From an uncultured Prevotellaceae bacterium (GTDB lineage: Bacteria; Bacteroidota; Bacteroidia; Bacteroidales; Bacteroidaceae), in assembly GCA_900319225.1 (NCBI GenBank), contig ONNV01000005.1, positions 115,014-179,013 on the forward strand: a stretch of 64,000 nucleotides of DNA. Reading direction: 5' to 3'. This document shows positions 33,120 to 42,785 of this stretch, one piece after another. The position numbers and the translations under genes are program-made. The notes beneath the pieces are model-generated. The model was not told where the DNA came from. It made no database searches and saw nothing but the letters and a program-made list of their open reading frames with translations. How positions within the stretch are numbered: position 1 is the stretch's first letter; each line of letters opens with the position of its first letter.

Positions 33120-34367
33120 TCAGAAAAGTCTGGCTACGTGTCTTGAAAGTATGTTCTCACCAACCTGACCGGCTATAACGCCGCTGTTGCGCTTCAATGC
33201 GTCATAGTATTCGTTTCCAAGTTCAGCTGCAATCTTGTAGCTTACATGTACCAGCTGGCGGAAATCAGGATTGTAAAGGTTATCCTTCTGGTTGTGACGC
33301 AGGGCGCGTGCATACTCATCTCCGCTCCATGACCTGATCTGCTCAGCGCTGGGTAGCTTCTCAGGATTGATGTCAATAACGGTGGCGTAGGGGATGCAGA
33401 GCTCTTCCATACGTCCCAGCGCCGATATTGCAATCTTCTTGGCAATCTCAAGCGCACCGGCATCGGCCAGGGCGAGACCGATATTCTCTTCCAGCCATGT
33501 GGTTCCGGCGGTCTTGATATGGATGCCCTTGTCATACTGGCGGATGAGACGTCCCATGATGGGGTAGATTGAGAACTTGTCACTTCCGGAGTGAATGCTC
33601 AGCTTAAGGCCTTCAGGCAGACCGAACTCCTTAACGGCATAGTCTATAACCAGCAGGTCCTCGCGGAACTCTTTCTCAAACTGGGCGGTATCACCTACGT
33701 AGTCAACGCCTTTGTTGAACCGTCCGGTAAACTTGGGGGCGATGGTCTGTGCCGGAACACCCTCTGCTGCCAGAGCACTCAGTATGAAGAATATCTCGAT
33801 GGGAGTCTGAGGTGAGTCTACCTCATCCATTGACACCTCTGTTACAAAATTGTCGGCACCCTTATGGTCGGCGATATGTCTGTAAATGCGTCCTGCCTCC
33901 TGCACGGCAAACAGATACTTGCCGGCCATTGCCTCAATAAGGCTGCGGTCCACATTGAACGGCTGTTCAATGCCGGGGATAACCAGACTGCCGGCATATT
34001 TCATGTTGTTGTCGGCAAATTTTTCAATATCCTTTGCATCGGCCTGCTTGCCTATGTAATCCGCAACATCTATGGTAAAGAAATCAGATGCCTCTATGAA
34101 CTTGTCTACGTTGTTCATGTTGATATGGTCGGCATCCACAAAGTAGGGACTGTCGTAGCCAAGCGCCTTGACGGCTTCATCGGCCTCACGGCGTGTGTCC
34201 ATGGGGTCCGTGCCTACAATCTGATGTTCGCGGTTGGATTTGTTCCAGACGGGTACAAAATGGATACCGTATTTCTTTTCTGCCTCTATCAGGGCCGAGA
34301 GCTGGGCCTTACCTTCGTGTGAGAACCGGTCACCGATTCCGAATGAATATTTTCCTATCAGTTTCAT
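33120..34367 (-). CDS. uxaE: Tagaturonate epimerase-family protein (UxaE type)
   Basis: 415 aa. It begins MKLIGKYSFGIGDRFSHEGK and has FVDADHINMNNVDKF, TIAPKFTGRFNKGVDYVGD and LSIHSGSDKFSIYP, which I recognise as the Thermotoga UxaE / tagaturonate epimerase family. The family member studied epimerises tagaturonate to fructuronate, bypassing UxaB and the tagaturonate branch. The uxaE-uxaC pairing supports the same role here; mannonate-pathway genes (uxuA, uxuB, kdgK) are not in the window. A TACATTTG box lies in the gap to pdxB, so the pair has its own promoter. Confidence 0.82.
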   Translation of the reverse strand: MKLIGKYSFGIGDRFSHEGKAQLSALIEAEKKYGIHFVPVWNKSNREHQIVGTDPMDTRREADEAVKALGYDSPYFVDADHINMNNVDKFIEASDFFTIDVADYIGKQADAKDIEKFADNNMKYAGSLVIPGIEQPFNVDRSLIEAMAGKYLFAVQEAGRIYRHIADHKGADNFVTEVSMDEVDSPQTPIEIFFILSALAAEGVPAQTIAPKFTGRFNKGVDYVGDTAQFEKEFREDLLVIDYAVKEFGLPEGLKLSIHSGSDKFSIYPIMGRLIRQYDKGIHIKTAGTTWLEENIGLALADAGALEIAKKIAISALGRMEELCIPYATVIDINPEKLPSAEQIRSWSGDEYARALRHNQKDNLYNPDFRQLVHVSYKIAAELGNEYYDALKRNSGVIAGQVGENILSRHVARLF

Positions 34368-34389
34368 AATTATATATTTGGCTTGTATG

Positions 34390-34397
34390 CAAATGTA
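34390..34397 (-). promoter_or_regulatory. -7 box TACATTTG for uxaE-uxaC
   Basis: Minus-strand TACATTTG, 23 bases before the uxaE ATG, in the 34-base gap after pdxB. Confidence 0.6.
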
Positions 34398-34401
34398 GTC
34401 C

Positions 34402-35535
34402 TTATTCCGTTATGTTGAATCCGGCTTCCCTTAAAAAGACGGTGGCGCGGCCCGATGTGTCATTCGTCAGCCTGACGGTGAATACGGGGAACTCACGCCT
34501 TACGGGATATGTGGAACGCTGTCTTTCAAATGATTGTATGTCCGCTCTGAGCCTGGCGTCATCCTGCATTATGTCATATGAGTACAGGATAGCCTCAGAG
34601 AGTATCTGCTGGGGGCTCTTGCCGGCTGCGTCAATCGTGAACTCCAATGGCTGGGCGGGCAGGGGAGCGCTGTCAACCTCCCAGTCGCTGCAGGGCAGGT
34701 CAAAGAACTTGCCCAGAGCATTCACGCACATCATGGTGCCTGTAGCCTTTCCGTCAATGGAGTACCCGGCTATGTGAGGGGTTCCTGTAAATAGCAGGTC
34801 AAGCAGTTCAGGGTCTATGTCGGGCTCGTTCTCCCAGACATCAAGCGATGCGGCCCTGATCTTTCCCTCCTTAAGTGCCTGCTTGAGTGCGGCTCCGTCC
34901 ACCACCTCTCCGCGCGACGTGTTTATCAGGATCTGGCTGCTGTTCATGGCGGCCAGCCTTTGACTGTCAAAGAGATGGAATGTGGCGTCCTGTCCGGTAG
35001 TGGTCAGGGGCACATGGCAGGTTATTATGTCACTGCGCTCTATTATCTCATCTATCGTTACAAAGGCGGAACTGCCTTCACGGCGGGCACGTGGGGGATC
35101 GCAGAGCAACACCCTGAATCCAAGCAGTGCTGCCAGACGGGCCACCTTGAATCCTACGTTTCCCACTCCTACAACACCCAGGGTCTTCTGCTTGCAGTCA
35201 AAACTGAAACGGTTGGCCAATGTAACCAGCAGTGATCCCACGTACTGCTGGACAGACCATGAGTTGCATCCGGGAGCGTTAGTCCAGGTTATTCCGTTTT
35301 GCCGGCACCACTGGGTGTCAATATGGTCAAATCCTATGGTTGCGGTTGCAATGAATCGCACTTTGGTCCCCTCCAGAAGGTTCCTGTCACAGCGGGTGCG
35401 GGTCCTTATGATAAGTGCATCGGCATCAGTTATCATATCCCGGGTTATCTCCTGACCGGGAGCATACAGGACCTCTGCATACGGTTCAAGTACGTCTTTG
35501 AGGAATGGTATATGTGAGTCGCAGACTATTTTCAC
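34402..35535 (-). CDS. pdxB: Erythronate-4-phosphate dehydrogenase
   Basis: 377 aa D-2-hydroxyacid dehydrogenase. MKIVCDSHIPFLKDVLEPYA opens the protein; the NAD motif GVVGVGNVGFKVARLAALLG lies near residues 118-137, catalytic Arg in INTSRGEVVDG, Glu in LDVWENEPDID, and His in TPHIAGYSIDGKATG. The C-terminal dimerisation domain (about 290-377) distinguishes PdxB from SerA. It acts in the DXP-dependent pyridoxal 5'-phosphate pathway. It starts 19 bases after the AraC-type regulator gene; no functional link with it is evident. Confidence 0.94.
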   Translation of the reverse strand: MKIVCDSHIPFLKDVLEPYAEVLYAPGQEITRDMITDADALIIRTRTRCDRNLLEGTKVRFIATATIGFDHIDTQWCRQNGITWTNAPGCNSWSVQQYVGSLLVTLANRFSFDCKQKTLGVVGVGNVGFKVARLAALLGFRVLLCDPPRARREGSSAFVTIDEIIERSDIITCHVPLTTTGQDATFHLFDSQRLAAMNSSQILINTSRGEVVDGAALKQALKEGKIRAASLDVWENEPDIDPELLDLLFTGTPHIAGYSIDGKATGTMMCVNALGKFFDLPCSDWEVDSAPLPAQPLEFTIDAAGKSPQQILSEAILYSYDIMQDDARLRADIQSFERQRSTYPVRREFPVFTVRLTNDTSGRATVFLREAGFNITE

Positions 35536-35553
35536 TTTATGAATCTTTTATGG

Positions 35554-36720
35554 TTACGGATTGGTCACGAGCCATATCTTTGGCGTCATTCCAGTCACTT
35601 TCTTGAATGCGTTGTTAAAAGCCGATGCATCCGGAAATCCGCATGTGGCGGCCATCTCGGACTGTTTGGCATCAGGGTGCTCAATCAGATACTCCTGTGC
35701 AAACTTTATCCTTAGTATGTTTATGTAATCAGAGAAACTCATGCCGTAAGTGTCATTCACCAGTTTTGATATGTAGGTCCTGTTGGTCTGCAGCATCTTG
35801 GCTACATCCGATACTCTGATTCCCTTTTTCAGATAGAGGCGGTTGCTTATTATCAGTTCCTCGAACCTGGCCTTCAGATAGTTCTCATCGGGTGATTCCT
35901 GTTGCGGAGCCACTGATACGGATTGGACCATCTTTTTCAGGCTCTTGGCTGTAATAATTGAGCCCTGGTCATGATCTTTGGGTACGAGCTTGAATGACAT
36001 TGCCGCGATCTCCCTGAATGAGATGTCGGTCCTGCCATACAGGAAAGTGCTGAATGCCATGAAGTAGATGCTTGCGGAGAATATGATAAGCATCACTGCC
36101 GATAACCATGTCCTTTCTGCAGTCATCGACAGCTGCATCGCTTCAATGGCTGCGTAGATGGTAATGAGTGCCGATAAACTCTTATGCTGCAGGCTGGTCT
36201 CTCCCGGTGATTTACTCAATATGGTAAATATTCCGAACATTATGAACTCAACGGTCAGTATGCCGTAAAAGAGCCAGAATGAACAGAGGTGTATCAGGAA
36301 CTCGACCGCATTGTGCTCCTTGCCCAGAGTCAGTATGTTGGTGTGGCTGGAGATGCACTGCAGGAACGGTTCCTTGCCATATGTAAGCAGTAATGCTATC
36401 TGTGCCAGGATCATGGTGGCGGGTATTGATGCCCATGTCAGGGTGAATGTCCTTTTTGATGACTGCCCTACGGACTGGATGTAGATTACGGCAACAGGTA
36501 TGACTATGACAGTAAAGAACTGTCTGATAAAATAGAAAATGAGTTGTTCCGTGTCGCCTCCGAACGTGAGTTCCGCCTCAGCCAGAGTGGAAACGCCAAT
36601 TGAGGTAAGAAGCAGCTGCAACAACTTGAATGAGCGGTCTTTCTTATGGACAAACGGGTTCAGCACCAGCCAGAAAAGGCAGGTGAACAATGGCATGAAC
36701 GCTAAAACCTTTATTGTCAT
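35554..36720 (-). CDS. AraC-family transcriptional regulator with membrane-spanning N-terminus
   Basis: 388 aa. About six or seven hydrophobic helices fill residues 5-235 (IKVLAFMPLFTCLFWLVLNP, FTVIVIPVAVIYIQSVG, WLSAVMLIIFSASIYFMAF). A linker leads to a C-terminal AraC/XylS DNA-binding domain (about 280-388): IRVSDVAKMLQTNRTYISKLVNDTYGMSFSDYINILRI and CGFPDASAFNNAFKKVTGMTPKIW. A membrane-bound AraC protein probably senses a membrane or extracellular cue. It is the first gene of a co-directional run towards pdxB and uxaE-uxaC, but targets are unknown. Confidence 0.88.
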   Translation of the reverse strand: MTIKVLAFMPLFTCLFWLVLNPFVHKKDRSFKLLQLLLTSIGVSTLAEAELTFGGDTEQLIFYFIRQFFTVIVIPVAVIYIQSVGQSSKRTFTLTWASIPATMILAQIALLLTYGKEPFLQCISSHTNILTLGKEHNAVEFLIHLCSFWLFYGILTVEFIMFGIFTILSKSPGETSLQHKSLSALITIYAAIEAMQLSMTAERTWLSAVMLIIFSASIYFMAFSTFLYGRTDISFREIAAMSFKLVPKDHDQGSIITAKSLKKMVQSVSVAPQQESPDENYLKARFEELIISNRLYLKKGIRVSDVAKMLQTNRTYISKLVNDTYGMSFSDYINILRIKFAQEYLIEHPDAKQSEMAATCGFPDASAFNNAFKKVTGMTPKIWLVTNP

Positions 36721-36754
36721 TGGCGGCTAAGTCTCTATATCTTATTGCGTGATG

Positions 36755-36762
36755 CGAATATA
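36755..36762 (-). promoter_or_regulatory. -7-like box TATATTCG for the AraC-type gene
   Basis: Minus-strand TATATTCG, 34 bases before the ATG at 36720; a TTCG variant of the consensus. Confidence 0.35.
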
Positions 36763-36780
36763 CTGATTTTTTGTGACATA

Positions 36781-36812
36781 AAAACAGCCCGACCGTGCGG
36801 CCGGGCTGTTTT
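36781..36812 (-). terminator. Terminator after glyA
   Basis: Arms AAAACAGCCCG (36781-36791) and CGGGCTGTTTT (36802-36812), 20 bases beyond the glyA stop; it separates glyA from the AraC-type gene. Confidence 0.8.
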
Positions 36813-36832
36813 ACTTATAACTGATACCCTGA

Positions 36833-38113
36833 TCAATAAGCGAACATGGGGTAATCCTTCATTATGCTGTTTACGCGGGCACGAACCTTTGCTATTACAG
36901 CCTCATCCTCAGGAGCGTTCAGAACCTCCTCAATCATCTCGGCGATGGTAACCATCAGATCCTCCTTGGCACCACGTGTGGTGATGGCGGGAGTACCGAA
37001 TCTCAGACCTGAGGTCTGGAATGCGCTGCGTGAGTCAAACGGAACCATGTTCTTGTTGGCTGTGATATCGGCAGCAACAAGAGCCTTCTCGGCAACCTTA
37101 CCGGTCAGGTCAGGATACTTGGAACGCAGGTCAACCAGCATGCTGTGGTTGTCTGTACCGCCTGATACGATTGTGAATCCGCGCTTGGTCAGCTCCTCGG
37201 CCAGCTTCTTGGCGTTCTTCTGAACCTGGATCTGATACTCCTTGAACTCGGGCTGGAGAGCCTCGCCGAATGCAACGGCCTTGGCTGCGATGACGTGCTC
37301 CAGAGGACCGCCCTGGATGCCGGGGAATACGGCTGAATCCAGAAGCTGTGACATCATCTTTATCTCACCCTTAGGAGTCTTGCGGCCCTGGGGATCCTCA
37401 AAGTCCTTACCCAGCAGGATGATACCGCCGCGGGGACCGCGCAGTGTCTTGTGGGTGGTAGATGTAACAATGTGAGCGTACTTTACAGGGTTCTCAAGCA
37501 GACCTGCAGCAATAAGACCTGCGGGGTGTGCCATATCGATCATCAGGAGAGCGCCTACCTCATCGGCAATCTTGCGCATACGTGCGTAGTCCCACTCACG
37601 TGAGTATGCTGAGCCACCACCGATGATGAGCTTGGGCTTAACCTCAAGTGCCTGCTGCTCCATCTTGTCGTAGTCAACACGACCGGTCTCGGGGTTGAGG
37701 TCATAACCTACGGCATGATAGAGAATACCTGATGAGTTTACAGCTGAACCGTGTGACAGGTGACCGCCGTGTGCCAGGTTGAGTCCCATGAATGTGTCGC
37801 CCGGGTTGAGTACAGCCTGCAGAACGGCTGCGTTTGCCTGAGCACCTGAGTGGGGCTGTACGTTAGCGTACTCAGCACCGAAAAGCTGCTTGATACGGGC
37901 TATGGCAAGTCTCTCAGACTCATCGACTACCTCGCAACCACCATAGTAACGCTTACCGGGATAACCCTCTGCATACTTGTTGGTCAGGCATGAGCCCATG
38001 GCCTGCATAACCTGGTCACTTACAAAGTTCTCGGAGGCAATCAGCTCAATGCCTTTTGCCTGGCGCTGATGTTCGCGCTCGATGATGTCAAAAATTTCTT
38101 GGTCTCTTTTCAT
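36833..38113 (-). CDS. glyA: Serine hydroxymethyltransferase
   Basis: 426 aa PLP enzyme, usual length. Motifs: [46 protein letters not shown] and the PLP lysine in [14 protein letters not shown] (about residue 235). It converts serine plus tetrahydrofolate to glycine and methylene-THF. It lies 24 bases after the PorT-like gene and ends a unit beginning with pyrB, so one-carbon and pyrimidine supply may be co-expressed. Confidence 0.97.
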   Translation of the reverse strand: MKRDQEIFDIIEREHQRQAKGIELIASENFVSDQVMQAMGSCLTNKYAEGYPGKRYYGGCEVVDESERLAIARIKQLFGAEYANVQPHSGAQANAAVLQAVLNPGDTFMGLNLAHGGHLSHGSAVNSSGILYHAVGYDLNPETGRVDYDKMEQQALEVKPKLIIGGGSAYSREWDYARMRKIADEVGALLMIDMAHPAGLIAAGLLENPVKYAHIVTSTTHKTLRGPRGGIILLGKDFEDPQGRKTPKGEIKMMSQLLDSAVFPGIQGGPLEHVIAAKAVAFGEALQPEFKEYQIQVQKNAKKLAEELTKRGFTIVSGGTDNHSMLVDLRSKYPDLTGKVAEKALVAADITANKNMVPFDSRSAFQTSGLRFGTPAITTRGAKEDLMVTIAEMIEEVLNAPEDEAVIAKVRARVNSIMKDYPMFAY

Positions 38114-38137
38114 TGTTTATTGTGTTGGTTTATATCC

Positions 38138-38851
38138 TTAAAAAATGATTCCGTATGAGAACGATATCATGCTGACCCTTCTGTTCAGCGTTAAATCGGG
38201 AGCCGATGGGTTACCGGTGGTTTCATACATACCGTATGATACGTTGTTTATCGTTGCTTCATATTCAAAATCCAGGAATGTGCGTCCAATCTGTATGCTC
38301 ATACCTGCAGTCCATCCGCTTACCAGTGACGCCGGGCTGTCAGAATAGACATAAGGGTCAGTGTTAGTATATTCCACTGAGTAATACTTGGACGGTACAA
38401 ATCTCAGACGCGGACCCGTGAATATGGACATCCTGTAAGGAGGACGGTCTATCACGTGATATCCTACCTGTAGCGGAATGGTTAGGGAGAGTGCGGAGTA
38501 TGAACAGCCAACCTCGTCGCGGGTAGTGGATTCCGGGTCCCAGCTGTTCCTGTCAACAAAGAATGATGATTTGTTGAAGTTCAAGCCGACTCCGGTCTGG
38601 AACAGTACGCTTTTGGCTGTCAGTCTCAACTGGAGTGCAATGAAATTGCCTACCTGCGTGTCCTGGGTATAATCGGGCAACTTATGGTCGTTCATGACTG
38701 CTTTTGTGAGGTACGTGCCTGTAGCTGCAAATCCTATCCTTACACCCCAGTTGAAGTTTGTGGACTGGAATTGCCGGCCAAGAGATTCCTGAGCCATAGC
38801 GGATGTGGCTGTCAGAATAATGCATAGTGTGGCAAGCACTCGTAACCTCAT
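38138..38851 (-). CDS. PorT-family outer-membrane beta-barrel protein
   Basis: 237 aa. A signal peptide (1-20, [20 protein letters not shown]) is followed by alternating strands typical of small 8-10-strand barrels (WGVRIGFAATGTYL, LFQTGVGLNFN, LTIPLQVGYHV, MSIFTGPRLRF) and a last strand ISFSYGIIF ending in Phe. It matches the outer-membrane/PorT-like family common in Bacteroidota; the function is unknown. Its start codon shares one base with the pyrI stop (TAATG), so it is translationally tied to the pyrimidine genes, which is unexpected for an envelope protein. Confidence 0.82.
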   Translation of the reverse strand: MRLRVLATLCIILTATSAMAQESLGRQFQSTNFNWGVRIGFAATGTYLTKAVMNDHKLPDYTQDTQVGNFIALQLRLTAKSVLFQTGVGLNFNKSSFFVDRNSWDPESTTRDEVGCSYSALSLTIPLQVGYHVIDRPPYRMSIFTGPRLRFVPSKYYSVEYTNTDPYVYSDSPASLVSGWTAGMSIQIGRTFLDFEYEATINNVSYGMYETTGNPSAPDLTLNRRVSMISFSYGIIF

Positions 38852-39324
38852 TACAACAGTTTTATCTCTCCTTTATGTATATCCTTGTTACAGTAGCGGC
38901 AGCGCAGTGTGCCGTTCTCCTTGTCAACTACATCAAACACGGTCAGCATGGGCTCGTGGTTGGTAATGCATTTGGGGTTGCCGCATTTTACTATGCCGCG
39001 AACCTCACTTGGCATGGAGATCATCTTCTTTTCAACCACCTCATAGTCGCGGATTATGTTCAGGACTATGTTGGGTGCTATCACTGAGAGCTTTCCGCAC
39101 TCCTCTTCAGTAAAGTAGCGGTCGGCAATCTTTATTATTCCCTTGCTGCCCATCTTACGGCTGCTGAGATTGGAGCCGATGGTGATGGGATTGCTGATGC
39201 CTGTAAGCCCCAGCAGGTTGACTACGTCAAATACCTTGTCCGACGGAATGTGGTCAATTACCGTTCCGTTCTGAAGTGCCGCAACCAGCAACTCTGATTT
39301 TCCTGTCTTTTCCATAGCGGTCAT
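38851..39324 (-). CDS. pyrI: Aspartate carbamoyltransferase regulatory chain
   Basis: 157 aa. The nucleotide-binding part has [25 protein letters not shown] (residues 16-40); the C-terminal zinc domain has four Cys (114, 119, 142, 145) that anchor the catalytic subunit. It mediates allosteric control by CTP and ATP. The ATG at 39324 overlaps the pyrB stop by 4 bases (ATGA), which I take as the start; an in-frame ATG three codons later is the alternative. Confidence 0.95.
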   Translation of the reverse strand: MTAMEKTGKSELLVAALQNGTVIDHIPSDKVFDVVNLLGLTGISNPITIGSNLSSRKMGSKGIIKIADRYFTEEECGKLSVIAPNIVLNIIRDYEVVEKKMISMPSEVRGIVKCGNPKCITNHEPMLTVFDVVDKENGTLRCRYCNKDIHKGEIKLL

Positions 39325-40241
39325 TTAAGAAGATTCAAAGCGTTACAGATAAGAGCCTCACGTACATACAGACCGTTCTTGGCCTGCTGGAAATAGTATG
39401 CGTGCTCATTCGCGTCAACATCCTGTGCTATCTCGTTTACGCGGGGCAGGGGATGCAGTATCTTGAGGTTGGGCTTGGCTGAGCGCAGCATGTCGTTCTT
39501 GAGAATGAACATGTCCTTAACACGCTCGTACTCCATCAGGTCGGTAAATCTCTCACGCTGTACACGTGTCATGTACAGTATATCTGCATCGGCTATCGTC
39601 TCCTCGTCAAAGCGGCTGTGCTCCTCAAACTTGATGCCGTTTTTGCGGCAGTACTCCTTGTACTCCTCGGGCATCTTGAGCTCATCGGGTGAGATGAAAT
39701 GGAACGTGGGGTTGAAGAACCTCATGGCGGTGAGCATGGAGTGAACCGTGCGGCCGTATTTGAGGTCACCCACAAGATGTATGTGCAGGTCATCCAGACG
39801 TCCCTGGGTCTTGAGCATAGAGTAGAGGTCAAGCATGGTCTGCGAAGGGTGCTGGTTGGCACCGTCACCTGCGTTGATGATAGGCACAGGCGATACCTCA
39901 CTGGCATATCTGGCGGCACCCTCAAGATAGTGGCGCATTATGATCAGGTCCGCATAGTTGCTTACCATCATGATGGTGTCCTTGAGAGTCTCTCCCTTTG
40001 ACGAACTTGTCGTCGCAGCATCGGAAAATCCTATCACGCGTCCTCCCAAACGGTTCACCGCGGTCTCAAAACTGAGTCTTGTCCTGGTGGAGGGTTCAAA
40101 GAAAAGTGTAGCTACTATTTTCCCGTCCAGAGTTTTTCTGTTAGGATTGGCTTCGAATTGGGCGGCATGCCCCAGGAGCCAGAGGATATCCTCTCTGTCA
40201 AGCCCTTCGAGCGAAATCAGACTTCTGCCTGTTTGATCCAT
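39321..40241 (-). CDS. pyrB: Aspartate carbamoyltransferase catalytic chain
   Basis: 306 aa, the usual PyrB length. It contains the carbamoyl-phosphate motif [20 protein letters not shown] (about residues 50-69), the [11 protein letters not shown] loop with the catalytic Lys, [19 protein letters not shown], and HPLPRVNEI. It makes carbamoyl aspartate in pyrimidine synthesis. I use the ATG at 40241; an ATG at 40268 lies at the promoter box itself. It is followed by pyrI with a 4-base overlap. Confidence 0.96.
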   Translation of the reverse strand: MDQTGRSLISLEGLDREDILWLLGHAAQFEANPNRKTLDGKIVATLFFEPSTRTRLSFETAVNRLGGRVIGFSDAATTSSSKGETLKDTIMMVSNYADLIIMRHYLEGAARYASEVSPVPIINAGDGANQHPSQTMLDLYSMLKTQGRLDDLHIHLVGDLKYGRTVHSMLTAMRFFNPTFHFISPDELKMPEEYKEYCRKNGIKFEEHSRFDEETIADADILYMTRVQRERFTDLMEYERVKDMFILKNDMLRSAKPNLKILHPLPRVNEIAQDVDANEHAYYFQQAKNGLYVREALICNALNLLK

Positions 40242-40265
40242 TTGTGTATAGTTTGTTCGGGAGCC

Positions 40266-40273
40266 CAAAATTA
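40266..40273 (-). promoter_or_regulatory. -7 box TAATTTTG for the pyrB operon
   Basis: Minus-strand TAATTTTG, 25 bases before the pyrB ATG at 40241. The short leader leaves no room for an attenuator. Confidence 0.5.
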
Positions 40274-40367
40274 CTAAGAAAATACTAACTATAGGAACCT
40301 CTGTTCATAACTTTCCATAAAAAGCCAAATTTTATACGATGAGTGTTTTGTTTACACTCTTTTTTGT

Positions 40368-40375
40368 TAAGTTTG
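40368..40375 (+). promoter_or_regulatory. -7 box TAAGTTTG for the PBP operon
   Basis: TAAGTTTG, 58 bases before the ATG at 40434; a TTTG at 40347-40350 is a possible -33 element (17-base spacing, slightly short). Confidence 0.5.
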
Positions 40376-40433
40376 TAGAATAATGCGTGCTTTGGGCTCG
40401 TGTGCCCTGCGGCATTGTAGCAGTTGAATTGAA

Positions 40434-42785
40434 ATGAGCAAGACTTTTAAACGTATCATTCTGGGTCTTTGGGCCCTGTTCGTAGTAGGTATTCTTTCTG
40501 TATATCTCATTTTTTCGGGAATCAGTAGGGGATGGATCGGGAATACACCTTCCATAGATGACCTGGAGAACCCCATTGACAAATTCGCCACACAGATCAT
40601 ATCGGCCGATGGTGTTCTGCTGGGCACATTCAACAACTCTTCCGATAACCGCGTGTGGGTGGATTTTGAGGAACTCTCCCCCTATCTTGTGCAGGCATTG
40701 GTAGCAACAGAGGATGTGCGTTTCCAGGAGCATTCCGGAATAGACCTCAAGGCTCTGGTCAGAGCTGTCATAAAACGTGTCATACTGCAGCAGCGCAGTG
40801 CTGGCGGTGGCAGTACCATTACCCAGCAGCTTGCCAAACTGCTTTATACTGAGCATGTGGCCAGCAACTCCGTCAAGAGAGCATTGCAGAAACCTTCAGA
40901 GTGGGTTGTTGCAGTAAAGCTTGAACGTTACTATACCAAGGAGGAGATAATGACTCTCTACCTCAACAAATATGATTTTGTACATCAGGCTGTAGGAATC
41001 CATTCGGCATCTCATGTCTATTTCGGCAAACTGCCGTCGGAACTGAACATTGAGGAGGCTGCAACTCTGGTTGGAATGTGTAAGAACGCCAGCCTGCTTA
41101 ATCCCAAGTCTCATCCCGTGAGGTCGCGCGAACGTCGTAACGTGGTGCTCAGCCAGATGCAGAAAGCCGGATTCATCACTGAGTCACAGATGGATTCCCT
41201 GCAGGCTACCGATATAGTCCTGGATTATCATGAGGTTGACCAGAAGGTGGGTCAGGCTACGTACTTCAGGGAGTTCCTGCGTCTTAAGATGAGAGAGCGC
41301 AAACCCGAGCATAAATGGTATCGTGAGCATGGTCTCACTGAACAGCAGTTCTATGATGACTCCATTGACTGGGCGGATGATCCGCTTCATGGCTGGTGCA
41401 ACAAGAACCTCAAGGATAACGGTGAGCCCTACAACCTCTATACTGACGGTCTCAAGGTTTATGTGACCATAGACTCCCGCATGCAGCAATATGCCGAGGA
41501 GGCTGTGGCTGCCCAGCTGCAGGATTATCTGCAACCTGATTTCTTCAAGGCCAAGAAGAACGTCAAGACAGCGCCATTTACAAGCAATATTACACAGGAG
41601 CAGGCCATGGCCATACTGGAGAGGTACCTGCTTGATGCCGGTTACAGGCAGCAGCAGAAACAGGGCGTGCCTATGGATTCCCTGCGTATCAAATTCAATA
41701 CTCCGCATCCTATGAGCCTGTTTACTTATGACGGCTATGTGGATACGGTACTCACTCCGCTGGATTCAATCCGATACATGCTCTCTTATCTGCGTACCGG
41801 TTTCATGTGCATGGAGCCCAAGACAGGATATGTGAGAGCTTATGTGGGTGGTCCCAACTACGGAGCCTTCCAGTATGATATGGTTACCAAGGGACGCCGT
41901 CAGGTGGGTTCTACAATGAAACCGTATCTCTATACTCTTGCCATGGAGAGCGGTTATTCACCCTGTGACCAGGTCATTAACCAGACTCAGACCATCCTTA
42001 CCGAGTCTGGCCAGATATGGCAGCCTAAGGATGACGGCAAGCAGATGCTCGGCCAGCTGGTTACTCTCAAGTGGGGCCTTTCACGCTCCAATAACAACGT
42101 GACGGCATTCCTTATGGGTAAGATCGGACCGGATGCGTTCTACAACATTCTGCGTGATTTCGGTCTCAGGGACCGCAATATCGTTCCTGTTCACGCTCTG
42201 TGTCTGGGTACATGTGACGTATCGGTCCAGGAGATGGTAAGCGCCTACTCTACATTCGTAAATCATGGTATCCGTACCTCTCCGTTATATGTCACCCGTA
42301 TCGAGGACTCGGAGGGTAATGTGCTGGCACAGTTCACTGCCCGCAATCATGAGGTGGTAAGTGAGGAGGCGTCATTCAAGATGATTGATATGATGCGTGC
42401 CGTGGTGAATGAGGGTACTGGAACCCGTTTGCGCAGTTCGCGTCTGTTCCCCACGTTCTATACCGTTGACTGCGCAGGCAAGACCGGTACTACCGATAAC
42501 CATTCCGATGCGTGGTTCATGGGTTACACCCCTGATCTTGTAGCCGGATGCTGGGTAGGAGGTGAGGTGCGTGACATCCACTTTGATGATATGGACCATG
42601 GCCAGGGCGCTCATGCGGCGCTTCCCATATTCGGTATGTTCATGGATAAGGTGTATGCTGATTCTGCCCGGTTGGGTTATCTGCCAAGCACCCGTTTTGA
42701 TATACCTGAGGATTATGATCCGTGTGCCGGATACATGAATCCTGAGGGCGATATTCTTGATAACTATACAATGGATTCATTCTGA
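40434..42785 (+). CDS. Class A penicillin-binding protein (PBP1a-like transglycosylase/transpeptidase)
   Basis: 783 aa. A cytoplasmic stub and membrane anchor (residues 8-30) precede the GT51 glycosyltransferase domain (about 65-235; catalytic Glu in ATEDVRFQEHSGID, and GGGSTITQQLAK). The transpeptidase domain (about 430-720) has SxxK in GSTMKP, SxN in SRSNNN and KTG in CAGKTGTTD. It polymerises and cross-links peptidoglycan. It heads a six-gene unit with kdsB, a MORN protein, a YhcH-like protein, branching enzyme and a membrane protein. Confidence 0.95.
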   Translation: MSKTFKRIILGLWALFVVGILSVYLIFSGISRGWIGNTPSIDDLENPIDKFATQIISADGVLLGTFNNSSDNRVWVDFEELSPYLVQALVATEDVRFQEHSGIDLKALVRAVIKRVILQQRSAGGGSTITQQLAKLLYTEHVASNSVKRALQKPSEWVVAVKLERYYTKEEIMTLYLNKYDFVHQAVGIHSASHVYFGKLPSELNIEEAATLVGMCKNASLLNPKSHPVRSRERRNVVLSQMQKAGFITESQMDSLQATDIVLDYHEVDQKVGQATYFREFLRLKMRERKPEHKWYREHGLTEQQFYDDSIDWADDPLHGWCNKNLKDNGEPYNLYTDGLKVYVTIDSRMQQYAEEAVAAQLQDYLQPDFFKAKKNVKTAPFTSNITQEQAMAILERYLLDAGYRQQQKQGVPMDSLRIKFNTPHPMSLFTYDGYVDTVLTPLDSIRYMLSYLRTGFMCMEPKTGYVRAYVGGPNYGAFQYDMVTKGRRQVGSTMKPYLYTLAMESGYSPCDQVINQTQTILTESGQIWQPKDDGKQMLGQLVTLKWGLSRSNNNVTAFLMGKIGPDAFYNILRDFGLRDRNIVPVHALCLGTCDVSVQEMVSAYSTFVNHGIRTSPLYVTRIEDSEGNVLAQFTARNHEVVSEEASFKMIDMMRAVVNEGTGTRLRSSRLFPTFYTVDCAGKTGTTDNHSDAWFMGYTPDLVAGCWVGGEVRDIHFDDMDHGQGAHAALPIFGMFMDKVYADSARLGYLPSTRFDIPEDYDPCAGYMNPEGDILDNYTMDSF

